Source of the DNA: an uncultured Methanobrevibacter sp.
Lineage (GTDB): Archaea; Methanobacteriota; Methanobacteria; Methanobacteriales; Methanobacteriaceae
Assembly: GCF_902788255.1 (NCBI RefSeq)
Contig: NZ_CADAJR010000004.1
Span: forward strand, 16,556-80,555
Reading direction: 5' to 3'
DNA length: 64,000 nt
Shown here: piece after piece, positions 1 through 7,621 of the stretch
Position numbering within the stretch: the stretch's first letter is position 1
Layout: every line of letters begins with the position of its first letter
Notes under the pieces: generated by a model
Seen by the model: only the letters and a program-made list of their open reading frames with translations
What the model was told of the DNA's origin: nothing
Database searches by the model: none
Translations under genes and position numbers: made by a program

Positions 1-180
1 CTTATAAAAAAAGTGAAATTCAAAGTCTCCTCTTTTTTCAAATTCCTTTTTAATGTAGTCCAGGTTTCCTTTAAATGATTGTCCGGAATCGATTATAAAA
101 GAAATCCTATTGTCCTTTACGTCAGACTTTCCGAACAGTTTAAAAATTAAACCGTAGAGCTTATGTTTAAAATATGACAT
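1..180 (-). CDS. CDP-glycerol glycerophosphotransferase-like protein, N-terminal fragment
   Basis: The first 60 codons of a gene that runs off the left edge. It starts at the ATG at 180, seven bases after the stop of the preceding membrane-protein gene, so it looks like the last visible gene of that operon. The visible residues include KDNRISFIIDSGQSFKGN followed by a KKEFEKRG helix. This resembles the start of the TagF/CDP-glycerol:polyglycerophosphate glycerophosphotransferase family, whose members transfer glycerol-phosphate or similar units to cell-surface polymers. The neighbouring rhamnose genes fit a surface-glycan role. The catalytic part lies outside the window, so the call rests on a short N-terminal similarity and context. 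Confidence 0.5.
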   Translation of the reverse strand, partial: MSYFKHKLYGLIFKLFGKSDVKDNRISFIIDSGQSFKGNLDYIKKEFEKRGDFEFHFFYK

Positions 181-186
181 GACAAT

Positions 187-468
187 CTAGTGGAAAAATG
201 CAAGCATACCAGGAATTGCGCCTAAAATCGCCTGAATACCTAAAATGAATATTGCTAAACCGCCGATGAAATTAATGTATCTGGCATACTTCAATGCAAT
301 TTTTGTTCCGAATGTTCCGATTAAAAACCATATGACAACAGCAATTAAACTTAAAATAGATAATATTAACGGATCAACATGAGCACTGACACCCTGTGCG
401 GCTAAAATTAAGTTTTCAATGTTACCGAAAATCAATAAAGGTAAAAAATGCATTAGTTCAACATCCAT
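187..468 (-). CDS. small 3-TM membrane protein, paralogue of its upstream neighbour
   Basis: A 93-residue, very hydrophobic protein with three predicted membrane segments. It is paralogous to the adjacent gene: both carry FGNIENL in the first segment, an IGTFGT motif in the second, and a GGLAI..LG.QA pattern in the third. The (D/E)N pair in TM1 and the glycine spacing recall one half of MntP/TerC/CadD-type (LysE superfamily) metal-ion transporters, which have two such 3-TM repeats. That link is inference. I prefer the ATG at 468, preceded by GGGTGA at a good distance, over an ATG six bases upstream. The start overlaps the stop of the preceding gene. No substrate can be assigned. Confidence 0.7.
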   Translation of the reverse strand: MDVELMHFLPLLIFGNIENLILAAQGVSAHVDPLILSILSLIAVVIWFLIGTFGTKIALKYARYINFIGGLAIFILGIQAILGAIPGMLAFFH

Positions 469-470
469 AA

Positions 471-737
471 TCATTCACCCCTAATGGAAGTGTACATTGC
501 CTGCGCACCTAAAATAAGGATGGCCAAACCACCTAAACATTCAATAAAATCAACATATTGAATCAGCATTTGTGTTCCAAATGTTCCAATAATCAACCAC
601 ATAGAAACGCATAAAATACTTGCAATTCCTAATTTGACAGGATTAACTCCAGCTACAACACCTTGTGAAGATAAAACTAAGTTTTCAATATTACCAAAAA
701 TAATTAATGCCACAAAAGGTAAATATTGCTCCAACAT
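471..737 (-). CDS. small 3-TM membrane protein, partner of the following gene
   Basis: An 88-residue membrane protein with three hydrophobic segments. It is clearly homologous to the gene that follows it, sharing IIFGNIENLVL, IIGTFGT and GGLAILILGAQAM. The start is the ATG at 737, nine bases after a GGTGATT ribosome binding site; an in-frame ATG further upstream overlaps that site. Its stop lies next to the start of the second gene, so the two are probably translated together and may form a heterodimer that rebuilds a 6-TM transporter of the LysE/MntP type. This is inferred from size and repeat logic. No confident family name can be given. Confidence 0.7.
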   Translation of the reverse strand: MLEQYLPFVALIIFGNIENLVLSSQGVVAGVNPVKLGIASILCVSMWLIIGTFGTQMLIQYVDFIECLGGLAILILGAQAMYTSIRGE

Positions 738-932
738 CCAAATCACCATTTCCCAAAAATAAATTTATCTTTAATAATGATTATTAAAGGATAATATATA
801 AAAGTATGCTTATTTTAACTAATAATTTTTTTCTTCAGAGTGAAAAATAATCAATATAACATTCATTATAAAGAAAAAATAATAAAAATAATTTAAAAAA
901 ATAGAAAAATAATGAATATTATGGTAATTTAA

Positions 933-953
933 GAGGTATGTTTCAAGTGTAAA
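933..953 (-). repeat. isolated origin-recognition-box-like site
   Basis: The plus strand reads GAGGTATGTTTCAAGTGTAAA. The core TTTCAAGTGTAA is a 12/12 match to the repeats clustered before orc1/cdc6 at 34 kb. It lies just after the stop codon of rmlB and is in no gene. It is probably a lone Orc1/Cdc6 binding site. Confidence 0.6.
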
Positions 954-955
954 TT

Positions 956-1963
956 CTATCTATTCGCATACATCTTTTCATAATATTCCTGATACTGGCC
1001 GCTTTTAACCTGGTTTGTCCAGTCCTGGTTGTCCAGATACCATTGGATAGTCTCTTTAATACCAACTTCAAAAGTATAGTCGGGATTCCAACCTAATTCA
1101 TCCTGAATTTTAGTTGAATCAATAGCATAACGGCGGTCATGGCCTAAACGATCGGTGACAAATTCAATCAATGATTCATCCTTGCCCAATGTTTCCAATA
1201 TCAGTTTTACAATGTAGATATTCTCTTTTTCATTGTTTCCTCCGATGTTGTAGACCTCACCGAGCCTACCTTCATGCAGGACCAGATCTATTGCAGTACA
1301 GTGGTCATGGACATGCAGCCAGTCCCTGATGTTTTTACCGTCACCGTAAATCGGCAGTTTCTTATCCTCCAAAGTGTTGGATATCATAAGAGGTATCAGT
1401 TTTTCCGGGAACTGATACGGACCGTAATTGTTGGAACAGCGAGTGATGTTAATAGGCAAGTCAAAGGTTTCAAAGTATGCCCTTGTAATCAAGTCACCAC
1501 CTGCCTTGGAAGCTGAATATGGACTGTTAGGTTGCAAAGGAGTGGTTTCTGTAAAGTAACCGGTTTTGCCCAAAGTACCGTAAACCTCATCTGTGGAAAT
1601 CTGAATGTACTTGTCAATGCCATACTCATTGGCGGCATTCAAAAGCACCTGAGTGCCCAGAACATTGGATTTTATGAAAATTTCCGGATCGGTAATGCTT
1701 CTGTCGACGTGACTTTCAGCGGCAAAATTAATTACATAATCTGATTTTTTAACAAGCTCGTCAACTACATCCTTATCGCGGATGTCTCCCTTAACGAAAG
1801 TGTAGTTGTCCTTATCCTCAATGTCTTTTAAGTTTTCAAGATTTCCGCAGTATGTTAATGCATCAAGATTGATAATATGATAATCGGAATATTTGTTAAC
1901 CATATACCTTACAAAATTGCTTCCGATAAAACCTGCTCCACCTGTAACTAAAATATTTGTCAT
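956..1963 (-). CDS. rmlB: dTDP-glucose 4,6-dehydratase
   Basis: A 335-residue short-chain dehydrogenase that converts dTDP-glucose to dTDP-4-keto-6-deoxyglucose, the second step of dTDP-L-rhamnose synthesis. It shows the N-terminal NAD-binding GGAGFIGSNF, the catalytic STDEVYG, and the YSASK tyrosine/lysine pair, and its length is normal for RmlB. The start is the ATG at 1963, directly after the rmlC stop. The in-frame GTG nine bases upstream belongs to the GTGATT ribosome-binding signal. It is the last of the four rml genes, and the operon order is D, (barnase, barstar), A, C, B. Confidence 0.96.
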   Translation of the reverse strand: MTNILVTGGAGFIGSNFVRYMVNKYSDYHIINLDALTYCGNLENLKDIEDKDNYTFVKGDIRDKDVVDELVKKSDYVINFAAESHVDRSITDPEIFIKSNVLGTQVLLNAANEYGIDKYIQISTDEVYGTLGKTGYFTETTPLQPNSPYSASKAGGDLITRAYFETFDLPINITRCSNNYGPYQFPEKLIPLMISNTLEDKKLPIYGDGKNIRDWLHVHDHCTAIDLVLHEGRLGEVYNIGGNNEKENIYIVKLILETLGKDESLIEFVTDRLGHDRRYAIDSTKIQDELGWNPDYTFEVGIKETIQWYLDNQDWTNQVKSGQYQEYYEKMYANR

Positions 1964-1968
1964 AATAA

Positions 1969-2529
1969 TCACTCATATCTGATATTGGCTTCCTTAAAGC
2001 TTTTCCATTCTTTATCCTTATCGGATAATATAATCTCATCAATCCCATCCAATGGCCAGTCAATGCCAATATCTGAATCATCCCACATTATGCCTGATTC
2101 ATCCTCACCATGATAGAATTCTGTGCATTTATATAAAAATTCAGCCTCATCAGACAATACCAAAAATCCATGGGCAAACTTCGGTGGAATATATAACTGC
2201 TTTTTGTTGTCTTCAGACAGTATTTCACCATACCATTTACCGTAAGTCGGTGAATCGGCCCTCAAATCAACTCCAACATCAAAAACTTCCCCTTTAATTA
2301 CACGAACCAGTTTTCCCTGAGGATAGTTGAGTTGCAAATGCAGACCCCTCAATACTCCTCTAGAGGATTTTGATTGATTGTCCTGAACAAAGGTCAAATC
2401 ATGACCGGCCTCTTTAAAGTCATTTTCCTGGAAGGTTTCCATGAAATATCCTCTGTTGTCTTCAAAAACTGTAGGTTCAACAACAAACATGCCCTCTATT
2501 CCGGTTTCACTAAATTTAAATTTACCCAT
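1969..2529 (-). CDS. rmlC: dTDP-4-dehydrorhamnose 3,5-epimerase
   Basis: A 186-residue cupin enzyme that epimerises dTDP-4-keto-6-deoxyglucose at C3 and C5. Diagnostic segments are the FxDxRGYFMETF region near residue 25, SRGVLRGLHLQ (catalytic His), KLVRVIKGEVFDVGVDLR, and the AHGFLVLSDEAEFLYKCTEFY active-site strand. An ATG nine bases upstream is also in frame, but GATGATT placed before the ATG at 2529 matches the initiation pattern of its neighbours. It lies between rmlA and rmlB with gaps of about five bases. Confidence 0.95.
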   Translation of the reverse strand: MGKFKFSETGIEGMFVVEPTVFEDNRGYFMETFQENDFKEAGHDLTFVQDNQSKSSRGVLRGLHLQLNYPQGKLVRVIKGEVFDVGVDLRADSPTYGKWYGEILSEDNKKQLYIPPKFAHGFLVLSDEAEFLYKCTEFYHGEDESGIMWDDSDIGIDWPLDGIDEIILSDKDKEWKSFKEANIRYE

Positions 2530-2534
2530 AATAA

Positions 2535-3401
2535 TCATCTTTTAACTAAATTAAATAAATATTGTCCGTAATCAGTCTTTTTAAGCTCTTCAGCTGTTTT
2601 CAATAGTACTTCATCATCAATGTATCCCTTAAGATATGCTATCTCTTCAAGACATGCAATGTATAGGCTTTGCCTTTTCTGGACGGTTTCTATGAAATTA
2701 GCCGCTTCAAGCAGTCCCTCATGGGTCCCTGTATCAAGCCATGCCATACCTCTTCCCAAAAGCTCAACCTTAAGCTTTCCACGGTTAAGATATTCCTCAT
2801 TGATAGAGGTGATTTCAACTTCTCCCCTGTCGGAAGGCTTGACGTTTTTTGCAATTTCAATTACATCATTGTCATAGAAATAGAGTCCCGGCACGATATA
2901 ATTTGATTTTGGCTTTTCGGGTTTTTCCTCAATTGATAAAACATTCCAGTCATCGTCAAATTCAACTACACCAAACGCTTCGGGATTGTTGGTGTAATAT
3001 CCGAATATGACAGCTCCTTCTTCAAGATTGGTTGCTCTTTTAAGTATTTCTGTAAATCTGTGACCATGGAAAATGTTGTCGCCTAAAATCAGCGCAACAT
3101 TGTCATCACCAATGAAGTCTTCACCTATGATGAATGCCTCTGCAAGACCGTTCGGATTTTCCTGAACGGCATATTCGAATGTTATTCCAAGATTTGATCC
3201 GTCACCCAAAAGATCCTTATACATCGGTAAATCCCTAGGAGTGGAAATAATTAAAATTTCCTTGATTCCTGCAAGCATTAACACAGAAATAGGATAATAA
3301 ATCATTGGTTTATCGTAAAGTGGCAATAACTGCTTTGAAACCGCTTTTGTAATTGGATACAAGCGTGTTCCAGAACCACCTGCAAGTACTATACCTTTCA
3401 T
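2535..3401 (-). CDS. rmlA: glucose-1-phosphate thymidylyltransferase
   Basis: A 288-residue nucleotidyltransferase that makes dTDP-glucose from dTTP and glucose-1-phosphate, the entry step of the rhamnose pathway. It has the pyrophosphorylase signature [11 protein letters not shown] near the N-terminus, followed by [15 protein letters not shown], then LGDNIFHGH and [11 protein letters not shown]. Length is typical of RmlA. The start is the ATG at 3401, after GTGATTATT. The stop TGA is followed after five bases by rmlC. The barstar gene ends 17 bases upstream. Confidence 0.96.
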   Translation of the reverse strand: MKGIVLAGGSGTRLYPITKAVSKQLLPLYDKPMIYYPISVLMLAGIKEILIISTPRDLPMYKDLLGDGSNLGITFEYAVQENPNGLAEAFIIGEDFIGDDNVALILGDNIFHGHRFTEILKRATNLEEGAVIFGYYTNNPEAFGVVEFDDDWNVLSIEEKPEKPKSNYIVPGLYFYDNDVIEIAKNVKPSDRGEVEITSINEEYLNRGKLKVELLGRGMAWLDTGTHEGLLEAANFIETVQKRQSLYIACLEEIAYLKGYIDDEVLLKTAEELKKTDYGQYLFNLVKR

Positions 3402-3418
3402 AATAATCACTTTGTACC

Positions 3419-3646
3419 TTATATTATTTTAAACTTTAAAAAATCGTTTTCATCCGATGCATCACAGAATGTTTCAATAATCTCCTTGTCCACTTCATCT
3501 GAATTAATCAGTTCAATTTCACATTCGATTTCACACAAACAGTCATATAATGCATCCAAATTTTTACCATAGTAATCCGGAAAATCCAATGCTTCCATCA
3601 GATAGTCATGACCTTCCTTTTTTATCATTTTACCGTCCAATTGCAT
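3419..3646 (-). CDS. barstar-family ribonuclease inhibitor
   Basis: A 75-residue cytoplasmic protein of the barstar family. The hallmark helix [15 protein letters not shown] (residues 23-37) keeps the tyrosine and the two aspartates (Y25, D31, D35) that correspond to barstar Y29, D35 and D39, which plug the barnase active site. The start is the ATG at 3646, preceded by CGAGGTATAAA; a longer reading would run back into the barnase gene. The ATG follows the barnase stop after a single base, so the two are translationally coupled. Its role is presumably to protect the cell from barnase before export. The pair lies inside the rml operon. Confidence 0.9.
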   Translation of the reverse strand: MQLDGKMIKKEGHDYLMEALDFPDYYGKNLDALYDCLCEIECEIELINSDEVDKEIIETFCDASDENDFLKFKII

Positions 3647-3647
3647 T

Positions 3648-4097
3648 TTATACCTCGGTAAATGTGTTGTAGTGGTCATCGGTGTAGTAAACCTTATAAT
3701 CACCGGTATTGTAAACTATCCTTTCAGCTCCACGGCTGGTTCCGTTTGCATTGATGTCACATTCTATGTATTTGGAATCACTGTCGGGCAGGACATGCTG
3801 TCTGTTTGTAAATGTGTCTCCGCCTATACTTTTTCCGGGAGCATATTTTTTAAGCGGTCCTCCATGCCATCCGAGGTCCCTGGCTTCGTTTTTAGTTATA
3901 TAATTACTTGGAAGTTTATGAAACTCCTTGATATATGCAGCAACCTCATCAACTGTACAGTATTCACCGTTTTCAACTACTTTTGCATTGCCTGAGTCAT
4001 CTCCAAACTTCAAAAAGTCAAAAAATCCCGCACTTACAGCAGAAATGCTGAAAATAACAAGAATCAATGCGAAAACAAAGACTAACTTTTTATTCAT
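3648..4097 (-). CDS. secreted barnase-type guanyl-specific ribonuclease
   Basis: A 149-residue protein with an N-terminal signal peptide (lysines 3-4, hydrophobic core 5-22, VSA cleavage near 23) followed by a complete barnase-family (N1/T1 microbial RNase) domain. Conserved stretches are HKLPSNYITKNEA, APGKSIGGDTFTNR and TDDHYNTF. The catalytic set aligns fully with barnase: K69 (K27), E112 (E73), R122 (R83), R126 (R87) and H142 (H102). Two cysteines (47 and 113) might form a disulfide. Its ATG overlaps the rmlD stop by four bases, and barstar follows one base after its own stop. Probably an active extracellular RNase; its target is unknown. Confidence 0.92.
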   Translation of the reverse strand: MNKKLVFVFALILVIFSISAVSAGFFDFLKFGDDSGNAKVVENGEYCTVDEVAAYIKEFHKLPSNYITKNEARDLGWHGGPLKKYAPGKSIGGDTFTNRQHVLPDSDSKYIECDINANGTSRGAERIVYNTGDYKVYYTDDHYNTFTEV

Positions 4098-4933
4098 TTT
4101 ATCAACTCAACATATTCCTTAATTGCTTCCTTATAACTTCTCAATGGCTTAAAGCCTTTGTCAACCCAATTCTTATTTTCCAAAACTGAATAGCTAGGTC
4201 TTGGTGCAGGTCTTGCAAATTCAGATGCTGTAACCGGAACGACCTTAACGTCCTTGTCTGCAACCTCAAAGATGTATCTTGCAAATTCACACCATGAGCA
4301 GTTTCCTGAATTGGTGAGATGGTAAATTCCATAATAATCAGTTTCAATTAACTCAGAAATTCCATAAGCAAGATCAGGAGTGTAAGTCGGTGTTCCAACC
4401 TCATCATAAACAACAGTAATTTCCGAATGGTTTTTGGCCAATTCAAGCATGGTCTTTGGGAAATTTTTACCGTTGATTCCATACAGCCATGCAGTCCTTA
4501 CAATGAAATACTTGTCTAGCGTTTCCAAAATAGCCTCTTCACCCTTGAGCTTACTTTTTCCGTAAACGCTGATCGGGCCGATTTCATCATCCTCTACCCA
4601 TGGCCTGTCATTTTTTCCATTGAAAATATAATCGGTACTTATATGCACCAGGGCACAGTCGACCTCCTTACATGCAAGGGCCAGGTTTTTAACACCTTCA
4701 CCGTTTACCGAATAGGCAAGGTCCTGATTTTCCTCACAGCCATCAACATCAGTATAAGCTGCAGAATTGATGACAACATCAGGTTCGGCATCACAGATAA
4801 CCTCAAAAACCTGGTCTTTATTTGTAATATCCAATGTTTTTGAAGTTGTAAGAATCAATTCATGATTATCCTTTAAAACTTCAGTCAAATCATGCCCTAA
4901 CATTCCATTGGAACCGGTAATCAAAATCTTCAT
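4094..4933 (-). CDS. rmlD: dTDP-4-dehydrorhamnose reductase
   Basis: A 279-residue short-chain dehydrogenase that reduces dTDP-4-keto-L-rhamnose to dTDP-L-rhamnose. It shows GSNGMLGHDL at the N-terminus, NSAAYTDVDGCEEN, STDYIFNG, and the YGKSKLKGE active-site Tyr/Lys. The start is the ATG at 4933, after GTGATTATT. It is the first gene of the minus-strand rml operon. A 73-base AT-rich divergent promoter region separates it from the UDP-sugar dehydrogenase. Its stop overlaps the barnase start. Confidence 0.95.
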   Translation of the reverse strand: MKILITGSNGMLGHDLTEVLKDNHELILTTSKTLDITNKDQVFEVICDAEPDVVINSAAYTDVDGCEENQDLAYSVNGEGVKNLALACKEVDCALVHISTDYIFNGKNDRPWVEDDEIGPISVYGKSKLKGEEAILETLDKYFIVRTAWLYGINGKNFPKTMLELAKNHSEITVVYDEVGTPTYTPDLAYGISELIETDYYGIYHLTNSGNCSWCEFARYIFEVADKDVKVVPVTASEFARPAPRPSYSVLENKNWVDKGFKPLRSYKEAIKEYVELIK

Positions 4934-5006
4934 AATAATCACTTAAAACTTTATATTACTTTAAGTATATATTATTATTAATATATAAAAAGATGGAGAG
5001 GGAATT

Positions 5007-6245
5007 ATGAAAATATGTATCATGGGACAAGGTTATATCGGACTTCCAACAGCCGCACTATTTACAAGAAGCCACTGTGAAGTTGTTGGAGTTGACATTA
5101 ACGAAAAGATAATAGAAAATCTGAACAAGGGAATTATACACATTGAAGAGCCAGGAATAACCGACATCATTAAAAACGCAATAAAACTTAAAGTATACAA
5201 AGCTTCCCTCACTCCCGAAAAAGCGGATGCATTCATAATTACAGTACCTACCCCATACATTTCAGAAAACTACAGTTGCGATTTGAGCTATGTCATTACA
5301 GCATGTGAAACAATAATACCTTATCTTGAAAAGGGAAATACGGTCATTATCGAGTCAACAATAGCTCCGATGTCAACTGATGAAACCATCAAACCTATTT
5401 TTGAAAAGGCAGGATTTACAATTGGAAAAGACCTTTATCTTGCACACTGCCCTGAAAGGGTGCTTCCAGGAAAAATCATTCATGAACTGGTTCACAACGA
5501 CCGTATTATAGGTGGAGTTACACCTGAATGTGCAGTTAAGGCAAGTGAAGTATATGGACAGTTTGTTGAAGGAAACCTGATGTTGACCGAAGCAAAAACA
5601 GCCGAACTGTCAAAATGTATGGAAAATACATTCAGAGACGTTAACATTGCACTTGCAAACGAACTTGCAAAAATTTGTGCCGAAATTGGTGTAAATGCAT
5701 TGGACGTTATAAAATTGGCAAACAAGCATCCGAGAGTAAACCTTCACTCACCGGGACCTGGTGTCGGGGGACACTGCCTTGCAATAGACCCATACTTTAT
5801 CTATGCAAAAGCGCCCGAAACCGCAAAGATTATAAAACTTGCCCGTGACACAAACAATTCAATGCCTGATTTTGTATGTGAAAATGTCAAAAAAATCATT
5901 CCAAAGGGTAAAATTGCAGTATTTGGAGTTTCATACAAGGGAAATACCGGTGATGACAGGGAAAGTCCGGCATATGAGATAATTGCAAAGTTAAGTACAA
6001 ACTATGAAATCGCAATTCACGACCCTCACATTGAAAATCCAGATTTCGTAAGTTTTGCTGAGGCGGTTGAAAATGCAGACTTGATTTTAATATTATGTGA
6101 CCATAATGAGTTCAAGCATTTAGATTACAACTTCATATCTAAAAATATGGCAAATCCGGTAATATTCGATACTAAAAATATAATAAAAAAAGTTCCGAAT
6201 AAAATTAAATTATTTAATTACGGAAACTTATACGAATTAAATTAA
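5007..6245 (+). CDS. wecC: UDP-N-acetyl-D-mannosamine/UDP-sugar dehydrogenase family
   Basis: A 412-residue nucleotide-sugar 6-dehydrogenase that oxidises a UDP-hexosamine (probably UDP-ManNAc) to the uronic acid with two NAD+. It has an N-terminal Rossmann MGQGYIGLPTAALF, HCPERVLPGK, the central helix TFRDVNIALANELAKIC, the catalytic cysteine in GVGGHCLAIDPYF, and a C-terminal domain with SYKGNTGDDRESPA. It resembles WecC more than Ugd, but substrate cannot be fixed from sequence. A strong GGAGAGGG site precedes the ATG. It converges with and overlaps the next gene by four bases. Confidence 0.88.
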   Translation: MKICIMGQGYIGLPTAALFTRSHCEVVGVDINEKIIENLNKGIIHIEEPGITDIIKNAIKLKVYKASLTPEKADAFIITVPTPYISENYSCDLSYVITACETIIPYLEKGNTVIIESTIAPMSTDETIKPIFEKAGFTIGKDLYLAHCPERVLPGKIIHELVHNDRIIGGVTPECAVKASEVYGQFVEGNLMLTEAKTAELSKCMENTFRDVNIALANELAKICAEIGVNALDVIKLANKHPRVNLHSPGPGVGGHCLAIDPYFIYAKAPETAKIIKLARDTNNSMPDFVCENVKKIIPKGKIAVFGVSYKGNTGDDRESPAYEIIAKLSTNYEIAIHDPHIENPDFVSFAEAVENADLILILCDHNEFKHLDYNFISKNMANPVIFDTKNIIKKVPNKIKLFNYGNLYELN

Positions 6246-7453
6246 AAATTAATTGATTGGTCTGGTTGAATTTGATGGCCGTTCCATGCTTTTAGACTGC
6301 TCCATTCTTCAAATGGTTCTGTCCAGAACTTGTCATTAGAAGGTAAACCTAACGGCAATAATACTGCACAGCATGCATAAAGGCTACCAGTATTAATCTC
6401 ATTTTCACAAATATCAATTTGAGAACCATTCAATCCACAAATCAACCATCCTTCAGAGTTGAAATTTTGATTACCTGTGAATTGTTTTTGAATAACTTTT
6501 GTAAGTGCGCCTCTGACCTGACTTTGTGATATGTTTCTTGGCAATATTTTTAATAGTGCCGCCTGTGAAAGCAAATGGAATACGCCACAACGGTATGACA
6601 ATGATGGGCCGATTAACGGGTAGGTTCCTTCAGGTGAAATCATTCTTTCCAATTGAGAGGACAATCTTGAAGATCTCATCAGTTGAACATCCAGAAACTC
6701 GCCATCACGAAGACTGTATTTTCTCATAACTTTTAAAATATCATTTAACATTGGGTGTATGACCAAACTGTTAAAGTAACCCGCTTCAAAGTCTTCACCA
6801 TCAGAATAGATTCCGTCTCCAATGTATAATTCATCACGGAATTTGGAAATTGCATAGGTTAGTCTTTCCTTATCGCATTCACCTGTAAATTCCAATAGTG
6901 CAGCCTCAATCATTGAAGTGTACAATAGCCAATGATTTTCATAAGGCGCTATAATTCTAGTATTTTTAAGTTCACGGATAATTCTGGCCTGAATATCCAT
7001 AGGTAAATTAAGCCAAATTTGATTTTTGGCCCTGAGCAATCCTTGAGCAAATAAAGCAACATCAACTAAAGACTGTTTAGGTTCAACTACAAAAATGTAA
7101 TCATTGCTGTTTGGATTAACCGCATTTGAAATAGCTTTTAATGTCAATTTGATATATTTTTCACGGACCTGACCTTCCTCGGAAGTGTCTGCACCCAATT
7201 CCAACCATGGTGCAATTCCATTGAAAACACGAGCAAAAGCTTCAAGATAAACAAATTTCTGTCCGTCAGTACTTTTAGATTCAAAAGGCATGTTTTTCCT
7301 AAGTGATCCTCTTGCCAAATGATTCAGGACAGGAAATGCGATTTTTTGTAATGTTGAAACCCAAAAAATCCTATCATTCCAGACAGGAGCCTGTTCCTCG
7401 ATTACTGGAGGCTTTTCTTCTTTTTTGAATCTAGTAAAAAATGAGTTGCTCAT
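6242..7453 (-). CDS. DUF2264 domain protein
   Basis: A 403-residue soluble protein without signal peptide. The N-terminal and central pattern (WVSTLQKIAFPVLNHLARGSL, FVYLEAFARVFNGIAPWLELG, YSDGEDFEAGYFNSLVIHPML) fits DUF2264. This is an alpha/alpha-toroid-like family found in bacteria and some archaea and often associated with polysaccharide breakdown. Enzymatic activity is not established. Its position next to surface-sugar genes is suggestive only. It converges on the dehydrogenase gene and overlaps its end. Confidence 0.75.
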   Translation of the reverse strand: MSNSFFTRFKKEEKPPVIEEQAPVWNDRIFWVSTLQKIAFPVLNHLARGSLRKNMPFESKSTDGQKFVYLEAFARVFNGIAPWLELGADTSEEGQVREKYIKLTLKAISNAVNPNSNDYIFVVEPKQSLVDVALFAQGLLRAKNQIWLNLPMDIQARIIRELKNTRIIAPYENHWLLYTSMIEAALLEFTGECDKERLTYAISKFRDELYIGDGIYSDGEDFEAGYFNSLVIHPMLNDILKVMRKYSLRDGEFLDVQLMRSSRLSSQLERMISPEGTYPLIGPSLSYRCGVFHLLSQAALLKILPRNISQSQVRGALTKVIQKQFTGNQNFNSEGWLICGLNGSQIDICENEINTGSLYACCAVLLPLGLPSNDKFWTEPFEEWSSLKAWNGHQIQPDQSINF

Positions 7454-7569
7454 GAGTTATATTTTATTCAACATTATATATAAAATTAGTTTTAATGATG
7501 AACATGAAAATAACGATGAAATTATATTGCTTTAAAAAATTTTTTCTAAATTTTCCAATTAAAAAAGAG

Positions 7570-7577
7570 TTTATATA
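7570..7577 (+). promoter_or_regulatory. TATA box of the leuC operon
   Basis: TTTATATA with a purine-rich AAAAAAGAG just upstream resembles a BRE-TATA archaeal promoter. Transcription would start near 7600, leaving a leader of about 20 bases with GAGGTTA before the leuC ATG. Confidence 0.6.
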
Positions 7578-7621
7578 CATTAGAAAACATATATAATTAT
7601 CATTATTAAGAGGTTAAAAAT

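Noticed and set aside
1964..1972. Upstream GTG start giving an MIIM N-terminus in rml genes
   Set aside because: The GTG belongs to the GTGATT ribosome site; the family N-terminus begins at the following ATG.
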